The notes beneath the pieces were generated by a model, which saw only the letters and a program-made list of their open reading frames with translations, did not search any database and was not told where the DNA came from. DNA of 64,000 nt from an uncultured Bacteroidales bacterium (lineage in GTDB: Bacteria > Bacteroidota > Bacteroidia > Bacteroidales > WCHB1-69): positions 1 to 64,000 of the forward strand of contig ONAB01000004.1 in NCBI GenBank assembly GCA_900315705.1. The letters run 5' to 3'. The translations under genes and the position numbers were made by a program. Position 1 is the first letter of the stretch. Each line of letters begins with the position of its first letter. Shown here one piece after another: positions 15,150 to 22,543 of this stretch.

Positions 15150-16391
15150 ATGAATTATTTCATCAAAAACATCCACATCAATAAATTGTTCTATTTAGAG
15201 AACTTTGACATTCCAATAGCAAATGAAAAATACCCGCATCTCATCATTACTGGCAAAAATGGAAGCGGAAAGACGGTGCTGTTGAATGCGGTAGCTGATT
15301 ATATTAATAATATCAAGGATAGGAAAACTTTGGATTTTTTATCATATCCAAACCAACTTGATGTTTGGAAAAGAAGGTTGCTTTCGGCAAAAAATCAAGA
15401 GGAGGAAATGCAGATAAAAAACCATATAAATAATTATTCAAGATGGATAGAAGAATTGAATGGCAAAGTAATTTTACATTTCCAAGACATTGGAGATATG
15501 CTTCAAAAGTATGCTGAACGCAATTTCATTTTTGTATTCTATCAAGCGGACAGAAAAGTTAAAATGTCTGAGCCTAAAAATCCCACAAAACCTCAATATG
15601 AAAAAAAAGGAAATATTAAGGATACTGCTACAAGTCAGTTCTTAAACTTTTTATCCGACTTGAAAATCCAAGAGGCATTGGCTCGTAACGAAAAACAATA
15701 TGATGACGCAGATGTAATTAACGAATGGTTTGTGGATTTTGAAAAACTGCTTCAACTGATTTATCAGGACGATAATTTGAAACTTGAATTCAATTACAAG
15801 GACTATAGTTTCAAGATCTGCACAGAGGGCAAGAAGTTTAAGTTCACTCAATTGTCAGATGGATTTGCTGCCGCATTGGATATTGTGGCCGATTTGATTT
15901 TGAAAATGCAAGAAGATATTGCTTTGACGAGAAGTTATCAAAAAGAAGGCATTGTGCTCATTGATGAAATAGAGACACATTTACATTTGGAGTTGCAAAA
16001 AATCATCATGCCATTATTGACCAAAGTATTCCCCAATATCCAATTCATTATCACAACCCATTCTCCGTTTGTTTTGAATTCTATGCAGAATGCGGTGGCG
16101 TATGACTTGGAACATAGGAAATCTATTGAAGACTTGTCAAATTACTCGTATGAAGCGTTAGCAGAAGGCTACTTTGGTGTTAGCACAGAATCAAGCGCTG
16201 TAGAAATGCGCCTCAATAGACTTAAAGAGTTATTGGAACAAAAAGAAAGGTCAGATTCGGACAAAAACGAAATAAGACTTCTGATAACTGAATTGGATAA
16301 AGTATCTGAAGCAGTTTCCCCTGATTTGGTTGGAGAATATATTAGTCTTAAATTGAACAATGTCAATGTTATAAAGGAGATTGTGAAATGA
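15150..16391 (+). CDS. AAA ATPase of a Septu/PtuA-like pair
   Basis: The 413-residue protein is an ABC/SMC-type ATPase: Walker A LIITGKNGSGKTVLLNAVAD at about residue 32, a helical insert, the signature-like region FTQLSDGFAAALDIVADLI, Walker B with the D-loop IVLIDEIETHLHLELQ, and the H-switch FIITTHSPFVLNSM. Such OLD/PtuA-like ATPases pair with nucleases in Septu and retron-Septu systems. The 3' end overlaps the HNH gene by four bases (ATGA). The coding sequence is strikingly AT-rich (14 G/C in the 60 bases from 15421), unlike the end of mod just upstream, which suggests a separately acquired module. No reverse transcriptase or retron RNA is visible nearby. Confidence 0.87.
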   Translation: MNYFIKNIHINKLFYLENFDIPIANEKYPHLIITGKNGSGKTVLLNAVADYINNIKDRKTLDFLSYPNQLDVWKRRLLSAKNQEEEMQIKNHINNYSRWIEELNGKVILHFQDIGDMLQKYAERNFIFVFYQADRKVKMSEPKNPTKPQYEKKGNIKDTATSQFLNFLSDLKIQEALARNEKQYDDADVINEWFVDFEKLLQLIYQDDNLKLEFNYKDYSFKICTEGKKFKFTQLSDGFAAALDIVADLILKMQEDIALTRSYQKEGIVLIDEIETHLHLELQKIIMPLLTKVFPNIQFIITTHSPFVLNSMQNAVAYDLEHRKSIEDLSNYSYEALAEGYFGVSTESSAVEMRLNRLKELLEQKERSDSDKNEIRLLITELDKVSEAVSPDLVGEYISLKLNNVNVIKEIVK

Positions 16392-17038
16392 TTCGAGAAG
16401 CAAAATCGTCAGTATATCCTTCTTCATTGTCTGCGCATAATAGATATGATGGCCCCGATGTGGTGGAGCAATTGTTTACGGACCATCATGGAAAATGTTA
16501 TTTGTGTGAACTGAAAGCCAAACAGCATTTTGAGGTGGAGCATTTTAAAAGCAAGGAGAACTTTCCAGAATTGAAATATGAATGGACAAATCTGCTTTTA
16601 TCAGACGGATATTGCAATGGAAAGAAAAGCAAGTCTTTTGACAACATATTAAATCCCAATATCCATAACATCGAAGATATTATAGAACAGCGTATTGATT
16701 CGATAAATAGAAAAGCACTTTTCAAAACATCAAATACTTCTATTGAGGCTCAAAAAACAGTTGAATTGCTGAATCGTCTTTATAATGGGACCCATGCACC
16801 AAAACTTAGGACAAAGCGAGAGGATAAATTTTACAAAGAAGTTGAAAGGGTAATAAATGCATTCAACATTATACTGTTCAATTATCGGTTTAACATTAAT
16901 CCACAAACAGAAAAAGCCGTTAGAGATGAGCTTGCGATAGACAAAGAATTACTTGGATTCAAATATTGGATAATCAAAGACAACCCTGATTTATATGCGG
17001 TCTTTGCTGATGACATAATTTGGAATAAAGCAGTATGA
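16388..17038 (+). CDS. HNH endonuclease of a Septu/PtuB-like pair
   Basis: The 216-residue protein has the PtuB-type HNH core near its N-terminus: CYLCELKAKQHFEVEHFKSK (zinc Cys pair and catalytic His), then KYEWTNLLLSDGYCNGKKSK with the Asn and second Cys. The rest is helical (DIIEQRIDSINRKALF...YNGTHAPKLRTKR). PtuB proteins cut DNA when released by or activated through their ATPase partner; the four-base overlap with the ATPase gene supports that partnership. The downstream res gene also overlaps by four bases, so all three are translationally coupled. Confidence 0.87.
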   Translation: MIREAKSSVYPSSLSAHNRYDGPDVVEQLFTDHHGKCYLCELKAKQHFEVEHFKSKENFPELKYEWTNLLLSDGYCNGKKSKSFDNILNPNIHNIEDIIEQRIDSINRKALFKTSNTSIEAQKTVELLNRLYNGTHAPKLRTKREDKFYKEVERVINAFNIILFNYRFNINPQTEKAVRDELAIDKELLGFKYWIIKDNPDLYAVFADDIIWNKAV

Positions 17039-19710
17039 ACCCAACAGCCAATAATATTAAGCAGCGCATGTCGCTTCGCGAGCCTTTGTGCAAGGCTCTT
17101 GACGTAATCGTGAAACTTACGGACAAATTGTCTTTGAAGAAACCCGAGACCAACGGGAAAAATGTTTTCCTGAAAGCGGAAATGGCGAAAGTACAAGAGG
17201 TGTGTCCATTATGTAAGGATTTCGAGCGTGATTTCCCGTCGTTTGCATTTTCAATAGCTACAGGCATTGGAAAAACAAGGCTGATGGGGGCTTGCATTGC
17301 CTATCTATATCTGAAAAAGGGTATCCGTCACTTCTTCGTTTTGGCACCCAACTTAACACTTTACCAAAAACTGATCCGTGACTTTAACGACACTTCGTAC
17401 GAGAAGTATGTTTTCAAAGGTATTTCAGAATTTGTTCATAACAAACCGGTTGTAATCACGGGAGAAAACTACGACCAAGCTCATTCCTTCTTTTCAGAAA
17501 AAGAGGTGCAAATTAATGTGTTCAACATCTCAAAATTCAATTCAGATAACAAAGAGAGTAAACGAGGAACGCCCAAGATGAAGCGGTTGTCGGAGTATTT
17601 GGGGCAGTCGTATTTCAATTATCTGGCCAATCTTGATGATTTAGTTATCCTAATGGATGAGGCACACCGTTATCATGCTGATGCTTCTCGCAATGCTATC
17701 AATGAATTGCAGCCCATTTTGGGGTTGGAAATGACAGCCACTCCATACGATGAAAAAGGCAAATCATTCAAAAACATTGTTTATGAGTACAATTTGGCTG
17801 AAGCGTTGGCAGAAGGCAAATATGTGAAAAATCCCACCATCGCCAAGCGTCGGAATTTTGAGAAAAAAGATCAAACGCCAGAGGAGTTGGATGTGTTGAA
17901 ATTGGAGGATGCCATCAGTGTGCATGAGCACACAAAGCTACATCTGGAATTATATGCGAAAGAGAACAATGTTCCACTTGTAAAACCTTTTATTTTAGTG
18001 GTTTGCAGTAATATACGGCATGCCAACGAAATTGTTGATTTGATAGAAAACAAAATCTATGATGGCAAATACAAGGGAAAGGTCTTGCAGATTGACAGCT
18101 CCACGAAGAAGAATGAAGAGATCGACCAACAGTTTGTTTCATTGGAAGACCCAAGAAATAAGATTGAGATTGTTGTTCATGTCAATATGTTAAAGGAGGG
18201 TTGGGATGTGACCAATCTCTATACCATTGTGCCTTTGCGTGCTGCAGATGCCATAACCTTGGTTGAGCAGACCATCGGGCGTGGTTTGCGTTTGCCGTAC
18301 GGCGGCAAACGGACAGGAAATGCTGAAGTTGACAAGCTGACTGTCATCGCCCACGAGAATTTTGATGAAGTCATTAATAGAGCGAAAGATCCGAATTCAT
18401 TACTCAACAAACTAAGCTATATCGAATTGGATGATGATGATTTGAAACCCATTTCAGGCCAAATTGTCAAAGGAAAGACTTCAATCGAAGAAAAGCTTGA
18501 CCAAGAAAGGCAGAAAGCCGAACAGGAACTTGACAAGGCTAAAGCCAAAGCGATTTATGATGCTCGAGTTGCCGTGTGGGATGCTATTCCCAAGATGAAC
18601 ACTGTGGTGAAGAATAAGGAGGAGTTGGTAAAGCCTGAAAACATAGAAAAGTTAAAGGATATTGCCGAACGCAGTATTAGGGAAAAAGCAAAGGAAGCAA
18701 ATCCATTGTTTGCCGAAGAAGAAGCGGAAAGCCAAATTCGCGAAGTTCTGCCAGTAATCAATCACGTTGTCCAAGATTTTATCAAAAACATCATTGAGAT
18801 TCCCCGTGTGGTTATTGAGCAACCGAAAGCAATTGCCGTCTTTCATCATTTTGACCTAGATACTTCAGAAGGCTTTTCATTCCCCGAATTAAATAATGAA
18901 ATTGTCCGTATGGGATTGACGGACAATGAAGTTGAAGTACTGACAGCCATTTCGAGTGGATATTTTGACGACCCTTTGAAAGAGATTGTTGCCCAGTTGA
19001 TGAATTTTGAGGAAGTGGATTACGATGAAAACGCCGATTTGCTATATCATCTGGCAGAGCAAGCAATTGATGCGGTGAAAAGGCAAACGAAAGATGGAAA
19101 TGATGTGGCCAACAAAGTGCATCAATTCAAAATGGCGATTGCAACCCGAATCTATAACCAAATGAAAGAGCATTTCACATTGGAGAAGAAAGGTTACACG
19201 AGTTCCAAAGTTCTTCCGTTTGTGGAATTGTTGCCGCAACATTTAACAGAAGAAACAGCATACGGTTATAGGGATTACCGACTTCCGTTTGCCAACGACC
19301 AAAAATCCTTGGTAAAGAAATACATCTTTACTGGTTTTATGAAATCCTATTATTTGAACTACAAATTTGATAGCTCAACAGAATTGGACTTTGCTTTTTT
19401 GCTTGAAAATGATGACGATATACTGAAATGGCTCCGTCCTGTTCCAAACCAGTTCAAAATCTATTGGGGAAATGGAACTCATTTATATGAACCGGATTTT
19501 GTGGTAGAAACAAAAGAGAAAATCTATATGATTGAAACCAAGGCAGAAAGAGACATGAGCAACAAGGATGTGATAGAAAAGAAAAGGGCTGCCGAGGAGT
19601 ATTGCAGTGTGGTTTCAAAAGTGACAACAAAACCTTGGCAGTATGTTTTGATACCACACGATGAAGTGATTAGAACGAAACAGTTTGAGTTCATAATCAA
19701 TTCCATATAA
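17035..19710 (+). CDS. Type III-like restriction subunit, Res (helicase plus PD-(D/E)xK nuclease)
   Basis: The 891-residue protein has an SF2 helicase core: SIATGIGKTRLMGACIAYL (Walker A, about residue 78), LVILMDEAHRYH (DEAH box), LEMTATPYDEKGK, VNMLKEGWDVTNLYTIVPLR and TIGRGLRLPYGGK. After a charged coiled linker (about 490-600) the C-terminus holds a PD-(D/E)xK nuclease site: YEPDFVVETKEKIYMIETKA, with Asp and the E-x-K pair, at about residue 822-841. It should translocate on and cut DNA lacking Mod methylation. It is the last gene of the operon; about 300 non-coding bases follow. Confidence 0.9.
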   Translation: MNPTANNIKQRMSLREPLCKALDVIVKLTDKLSLKKPETNGKNVFLKAEMAKVQEVCPLCKDFERDFPSFAFSIATGIGKTRLMGACIAYLYLKKGIRHFFVLAPNLTLYQKLIRDFNDTSYEKYVFKGISEFVHNKPVVITGENYDQAHSFFSEKEVQINVFNISKFNSDNKESKRGTPKMKRLSEYLGQSYFNYLANLDDLVILMDEAHRYHADASRNAINELQPILGLEMTATPYDEKGKSFKNIVYEYNLAEALAEGKYVKNPTIAKRRNFEKKDQTPEELDVLKLEDAISVHEHTKLHLELYAKENNVPLVKPFILVVCSNIRHANEIVDLIENKIYDGKYKGKVLQIDSSTKKNEEIDQQFVSLEDPRNKIEIVVHVNMLKEGWDVTNLYTIVPLRAADAITLVEQTIGRGLRLPYGGKRTGNAEVDKLTVIAHENFDEVINRAKDPNSLLNKLSYIELDDDDLKPISGQIVKGKTSIEEKLDQERQKAEQELDKAKAKAIYDARVAVWDAIPKMNTVVKNKEELVKPENIEKLKDIAERSIREKAKEANPLFAEEEAESQIREVLPVINHVVQDFIKNIIEIPRVVIEQPKAIAVFHHFDLDTSEGFSFPELNNEIVRMGLTDNEVEVLTAISSGYFDDPLKEIVAQLMNFEEVDYDENADLLYHLAEQAIDAVKRQTKDGNDVANKVHQFKMAIATRIYNQMKEHFTLEKKGYTSSKVLPFVELLPQHLTEETAYGYRDYRLPFANDQKSLVKKYIFTGFMKSYYLNYKFDSSTELDFAFLLENDDDILKWLRPVPNQFKIYWGNGTHLYEPDFVVETKEKIYMIETKAERDMSNKDVIEKKRAAEEYCSVVSKVTTKPWQYVLIPHDEVIRTKQFEFIINSI

Positions 19711-20017
19711 ATCCTCAATTAACGAGTCTAACACTTTTTAAATGAGTTTTTTTTAAATACAGTTTAAGGAAGTTTTGCATAACTACTCAAGCAGCTACTA
19801 CTGATATGGAAGCCCTAACAGGCTTGGGTGAAAGTCGGGGGACCAGAAAACAAAACTATCTCTTCTACCCAACATCACCGTTTCTATCCGCCTCTGGTTT
19901 TTGAAATCATACCGTCAAACAAAACCTTCCGTCATAGTTATGCTTTGAAATAAATTTTTTCTTCCGTGCAATAAATATCATTTTGTTATCGTTTAGTTAA
20001 CAAAAAGAAAAAATATA
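19711..20017. other. Non-coding region after the defence operon
   Basis: No convincing gene lies in these 307 bases. The first 90 are AT-rich. At 19808-19850 there is a GC-rich block with AAGCC, a CTAACA loop and GGCTT, followed by GGGTGAAAGTCGGGGGACC. It could be a structured RNA, a remnant of one, or an insertion scar. The last 100 bases are AT-rich and lead to the next start at 20018. The block is the likely right boundary of the defence island. Confidence 0.4.
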
Positions 20018-20539
20018 ATGGAAATTGGAAATTTTGGATACTACTGGCTGGACACTTGGGTGATGTCAAATGTAATACAACTGGCCACGCAAGATTTCTG
20101 CAGGCGGTTCCTCAACCGCTCAAACGACCCGTGCGGCCGGCAATACGACCAGATGACACAGGCGGCGCGGTCGGTGCCCGCCAATATCGCCGAGGGCAAC
20201 TCACGGCACGCCACCTCGAAGGAGACCGAAATGAAACTCACGGATGTGGCGCGTGCCAGCCTTGCAGAGCATGCTAACGACTACCTTAACTGGTTCTTGC
20301 AGCACGAGGAGGTCCCGTGGTCTGTGAACTCAGACATCTACCGCAAAGTGGCAAACACCCACCTTGACAAACCCGCCTACCAGGACGATGTACAACACCT
20401 GAGCAGTATTCACATCCTGGCCCAAAAACACAAATTTGACGAATGGCTGGAGTCAAAGAACTCCGTAGTGGCGGCCAACTGCTTGGAAGGTGGAATAAGG
20501 GGAGTTGTCATAATTATACGTAATCACTTAATGAGGTAA
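20018..20539 (+). CDS. Four-helix-bundle protein with altered C-terminus
   Basis: The 173-residue frame matches the S23/four-helix-bundle family (23S intervening-sequence type) with the Bacteroidetes suffix domain: RQYDQMTQAARSVPANIAEG, SKETEMKLTDVARASLAE, and ANDYLNWFLQHEEVPWSVNS. Family members usually continue after VVAANCL with one more amphipathic helix and a short tail with a GG near the end. Here VVAANCL is joined directly to EGGIRGVVIIIRNHLMR, so about 30 residues of the last helix seem to be deleted. No RNA-binding target or partner gene can be read. The relatives include Avd of diversity-generating retroelements, but no reverse transcriptase is near. Confidence 0.65.
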   Translation: MEIGNFGYYWLDTWVMSNVIQLATQDFCRRFLNRSNDPCGRQYDQMTQAARSVPANIAEGNSRHATSKETEMKLTDVARASLAEHANDYLNWFLQHEEVPWSVNSDIYRKVANTHLDKPAYQDDVQHLSSIHILAQKHKFDEWLESKNSVVAANCLEGGIRGVVIIIRNHLMR

Positions 20540-20720
20540 TGGCGTAATAATGTGATATATCTTGGAAAGTCTGGTGGTCAGATCCGTTCCCACAAGATAG
20601 AGATCACGGTATTGGCCAGTCTTCTCCGGTCATTCAAAAGTCATCTCGCCATTGCCAGTTTTCTTTTCGATCAACTTGACAGGTCACGGAAGTAGTCGCC
20701 CTTATACCAGCCAAATGATA
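20525..20720 (-). pseudogene. Remnant of a patatin-like phospholipase gene
   Basis: Translated leftward in broken frames, the segment gives FGWYKGDYFRDL, then KLIEKKTGNGEMTFE, then EKTGQYRDLYLVGTDLTT. These pieces occur in this order in Bacteroidetes patatin-family proteins, between the nucleophile and the TPDM region. Frame changes between the pieces and loss of both ends show it is dead. It overlaps the altered end of the four-helix-bundle gene, consistent with one deletion event affecting both. Confidence 0.5.
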
Positions 20721-20776
20721 TGCTATATTGTTCGGCGTTTGTTATTATAATAACTAAAACAACACGAATTTTTCAG

Positions 20777-21382
20777 TTAGATTCTCTGATACGCCAGCCG
20801 TTCATCCCCCGACAACAGGTAGATGATCCCACAGTAGGTGAAGCCATGCTTGGCGAGGTTGTGCTGCATAATGACGTTGTCGCGGTGGGTGTCGATGCGG
20901 ATGTTGGGGTCGCGGGCGAAGGCGAAGTCCATCACGCTGCTGAAGATGCCGTGCGTGCCGTGCAGGCCGCCCATACGGTGGATCACGTGGTAAGGCCGGT
21001 TGTCGTCGAGCCATTGGCCGCCGAAAATCTCCTTGTAGGTGGGCTCCGGCGACGGCAGAAACGCGAAATAGCCTACAATCTTCCCGTCGTCTTCAATCAC
21101 GAAGCCGCCATCACGCCGGATGTCATTCTGGACGGCCTCCACCGACGGGTAGCCGTTGGTCCACTGCTTCCGGTTGCCCGACGCCTGCATTTTCTCCCGC
21201 GCATCATCGAAGACCGGCATAATGCACGGAATGTCCGCCTCGGTCGCGGGACGGATTGTCCGGGAAACTGTTGTTTCTGTCTTTTGGGCAAAATTGCCCT
21301 CAAGAATCTCCCGCCGCCTCGTATCATCGTCCGTGATATCGCGCAGGCGTCCCTGACTGTCAGTTGAAAAATCGTCGGTCAT
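20777..21382 (-). CDS. GNAT-family N-acetyltransferase
   Basis: The ATG at 21382 (MTDDFSTDSQGRLRD) is preferred because a leftward TATTTTTGC element lies at 21408-21416; the longer frame from 21631 runs through both this promoter and that of the sigma gene. After a charged extension of about 45 residues, the GNAT fold is recognisable: SRTIRPATEADIPCIMPVFD, the central strands VIEDDGKIVGYFAFL, and RIDTHRDNVIMQHNLAKHGF, where the acetyl-CoA helix and the last strand lie. The closing GFTYCGIIYLLSGDERLAYQ is common in Bacteroidales acetyltransferases. The substrate is unknown. Confidence 0.8.
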   Translation of the reverse strand: MTDDFSTDSQGRLRDITDDDTRRREILEGNFAQKTETTVSRTIRPATEADIPCIMPVFDDAREKMQASGNRKQWTNGYPSVEAVQNDIRRDGGFVIEDDGKIVGYFAFLPSPEPTYKEIFGGQWLDDNRPYHVIHRMGGLHGTHGIFSSVMDFAFARDPNIRIDTHRDNVIMQHNLAKHGFTYCGIIYLLSGDERLAYQRI

Positions 21383-21407
21383 ATTTATGATAACGCTGGA
21401 ATCATCT

Positions 21408-21416
21408 GCAAAAATA
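21408..21416 (-). promoter_or_regulatory. -7 promoter element for the acetyltransferase gene
   Basis: TATTTTTGC on the reverse strand, 26 bases ahead of the ATG at 21382; it diverges from the sigma-factor promoter at 21485. Confidence 0.6.
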
Positions 21417-21484
21417 CAAAATAATTTTTCATCACCTCCAATGAATATTTTCAAAAAAAAATCCCCAGCAGTGTAACCTTTTGC

Positions 21485-21493
21485 TATTTTTGC
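21485..21493 (+). promoter_or_regulatory. -7 promoter element for the ECF sigma gene
   Basis: TATTTTTGC, 28 bases ahead of the ATG at 21521, with an upstream AACCTTTTGC context. It matches the housekeeping element rather than an alternative sequence. Confidence 0.6.
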
Positions 21494-21520
21494 GTCATCA
21501 TAGAGAATTAAGCGAAAAAA

Positions 21521-22543
21521 ATGGAGAATGCGGCATTTTGGGAACGGATGTATGCGGCCAACATCGGGCGGATGATCGGCGCTTGCCACCGCTATGTCAA
21601 TGATTTGGCGTTGGCGGAGGATCTTGCGCACGAGGCCTTTCTCAAGGCGATGGAACGCTCAGACACCTACCGCGCCACCGGCCGCTTCGAGGCTTGGCTG
21701 ATGCGCATCACCGTGAACCACGCCATCCAGTATTTGCGCGAAAGCATCGATACTGTGCCGATTGTGGAAGAAGAGGCCTTGGATGCCTCCGTGGAGGACA
21801 CCTCGATCTGGGATCTGGACTTCACGCAGGAGGAACTGCTCGCAGCCGTTCAGCAACTGCCGGTCCGGCCGCGCACGGTGTTCAACCTCTATGCCATCGA
21901 CCACCAGTCGCACACATACATCGCCGACCTGATGAACATCTCCATCGCCAACTCCAAAGAACTGCTGTTCCGCGCCCGCAAGCGGCTGCGACAGTTGCTC
22001 AACCAAATGGCCGAAGAGAAAGAAAAACGAAAAAAAAGAGGTTTGGTTATGATACTACTATTATTATTGCAGCATTCCGAAGCCGCGCGCACAGACCGAC
22101 TGTTCCGCAATGGGCTTTCCCAATTGAGCTATGCGCCCGCACAGCCGTTATCCGCCACACAAATACGGCAAGCAGCAGCAGAGGCGCCTTCCAGTCCGGG
22201 GGTCATTGTGGCGGCGCACCGCGTAGCCTTGACCACTGCTGCCATCGCAGGGGTCGCCGGCGGTGTATGTGCGTGGCAGATTGCCCGTACTTCTTTAAAC
22301 GACAACACATTACCTGAACCGGCACCATCCACCGAGTCGCCCTTCAGCGTTTCAGCAGACAGTCTTGCCGCGACTGAATCGCCAATCGACATCCCCGAAG
22401 TGTCCGCACCGACCGAACCTCGTGAAGTGAAAAGCAAGCCCCAAATCATCGTCGTCACCAAAGAGATTGTGGTGAACGACACGGTCTTTGTGCGTGACAC
22501 CGCCATCGTGAAAGACACGGTCTATTTAATGAAGAAACAATGA
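21521..22543 (+). CDS. ECF sigma factor fused to a membrane-anchored tail
   Basis: Residues 1-170 are an ECF-type sigma-70 factor: region 2 is HRYVNDLALAEDLAHEAFLK plus GRFEAWLMRITVNHAIQYLR, and region 4 is LPVRPRTVFNLYAIDHQSHT followed by SIANSKELLFRARKRLRQLL. Standalone ECF factors end there. Here the frame goes on for 170 residues with a basic stretch, a predicted membrane span (VALTTAAIAGVAGGVCAW, about 232-249), a Pro/Ser-rich linker and a final VVNDTVFVRDTAIVKDTVYL. The layout resembles a sigma factor joined to the transmembrane and periplasmic part of an anti-sigma factor. The stop overlaps the start of the outer-membrane barrel gene by four bases. Part of this gene is repeated at 24909-25024. 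Confidence 0.88.
   Translation: MENAAFWERMYAANIGRMIGACHRYVNDLALAEDLAHEAFLKAMERSDTYRATGRFEAWLMRITVNHAIQYLRESIDTVPIVEEEALDASVEDTSIWDLDFTQEELLAAVQQLPVRPRTVFNLYAIDHQSHTYIADLMNISIANSKELLFRARKRLRQLLNQMAEEKEKRKKRGLVMILLLLLQHSEAARTDRLFRNGLSQLSYAPAQPLSATQIRQAAAEAPSSPGVIVAAHRVALTTAAIAGVAGGVCAWQIARTSLNDNTLPEPAPSTESPFSVSADSLAATESPIDIPEVSAPTEPREVKSKPQIIVVTKEIVVNDTVFVRDTAIVKDTVYLMKKQ

Noticed and set aside
15150..17038. A retron of the Septu type
   Set aside because: The ATPase and HNH proteins would fit, but no reverse transcriptase gene or msr/msd-like inverted repeats lie in or near the operon.
9734..19710. A DISARM system
   Set aside because: The helicase and methyltransferase resemble DrmD and DrmMI, but there are no DrmA, DrmB or phospholipase-D DrmC genes; Res, ATPase and HNH are present instead.
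19808..19850. A cobalamin riboswitch
   Set aside because: GGGTGAAAGTC recalls part of the core, but the box ending in GCCACTGT and the downstream pairing are absent, and the next gene is not a transport or cobalamin gene.
20018..20539. Avd protein of a diversity-generating retroelement
   Set aside because: The fold family is related, but no reverse transcriptase or template/variable repeats are seen, and the suffix-domain pattern fits the ordinary four-helix-bundle group better.
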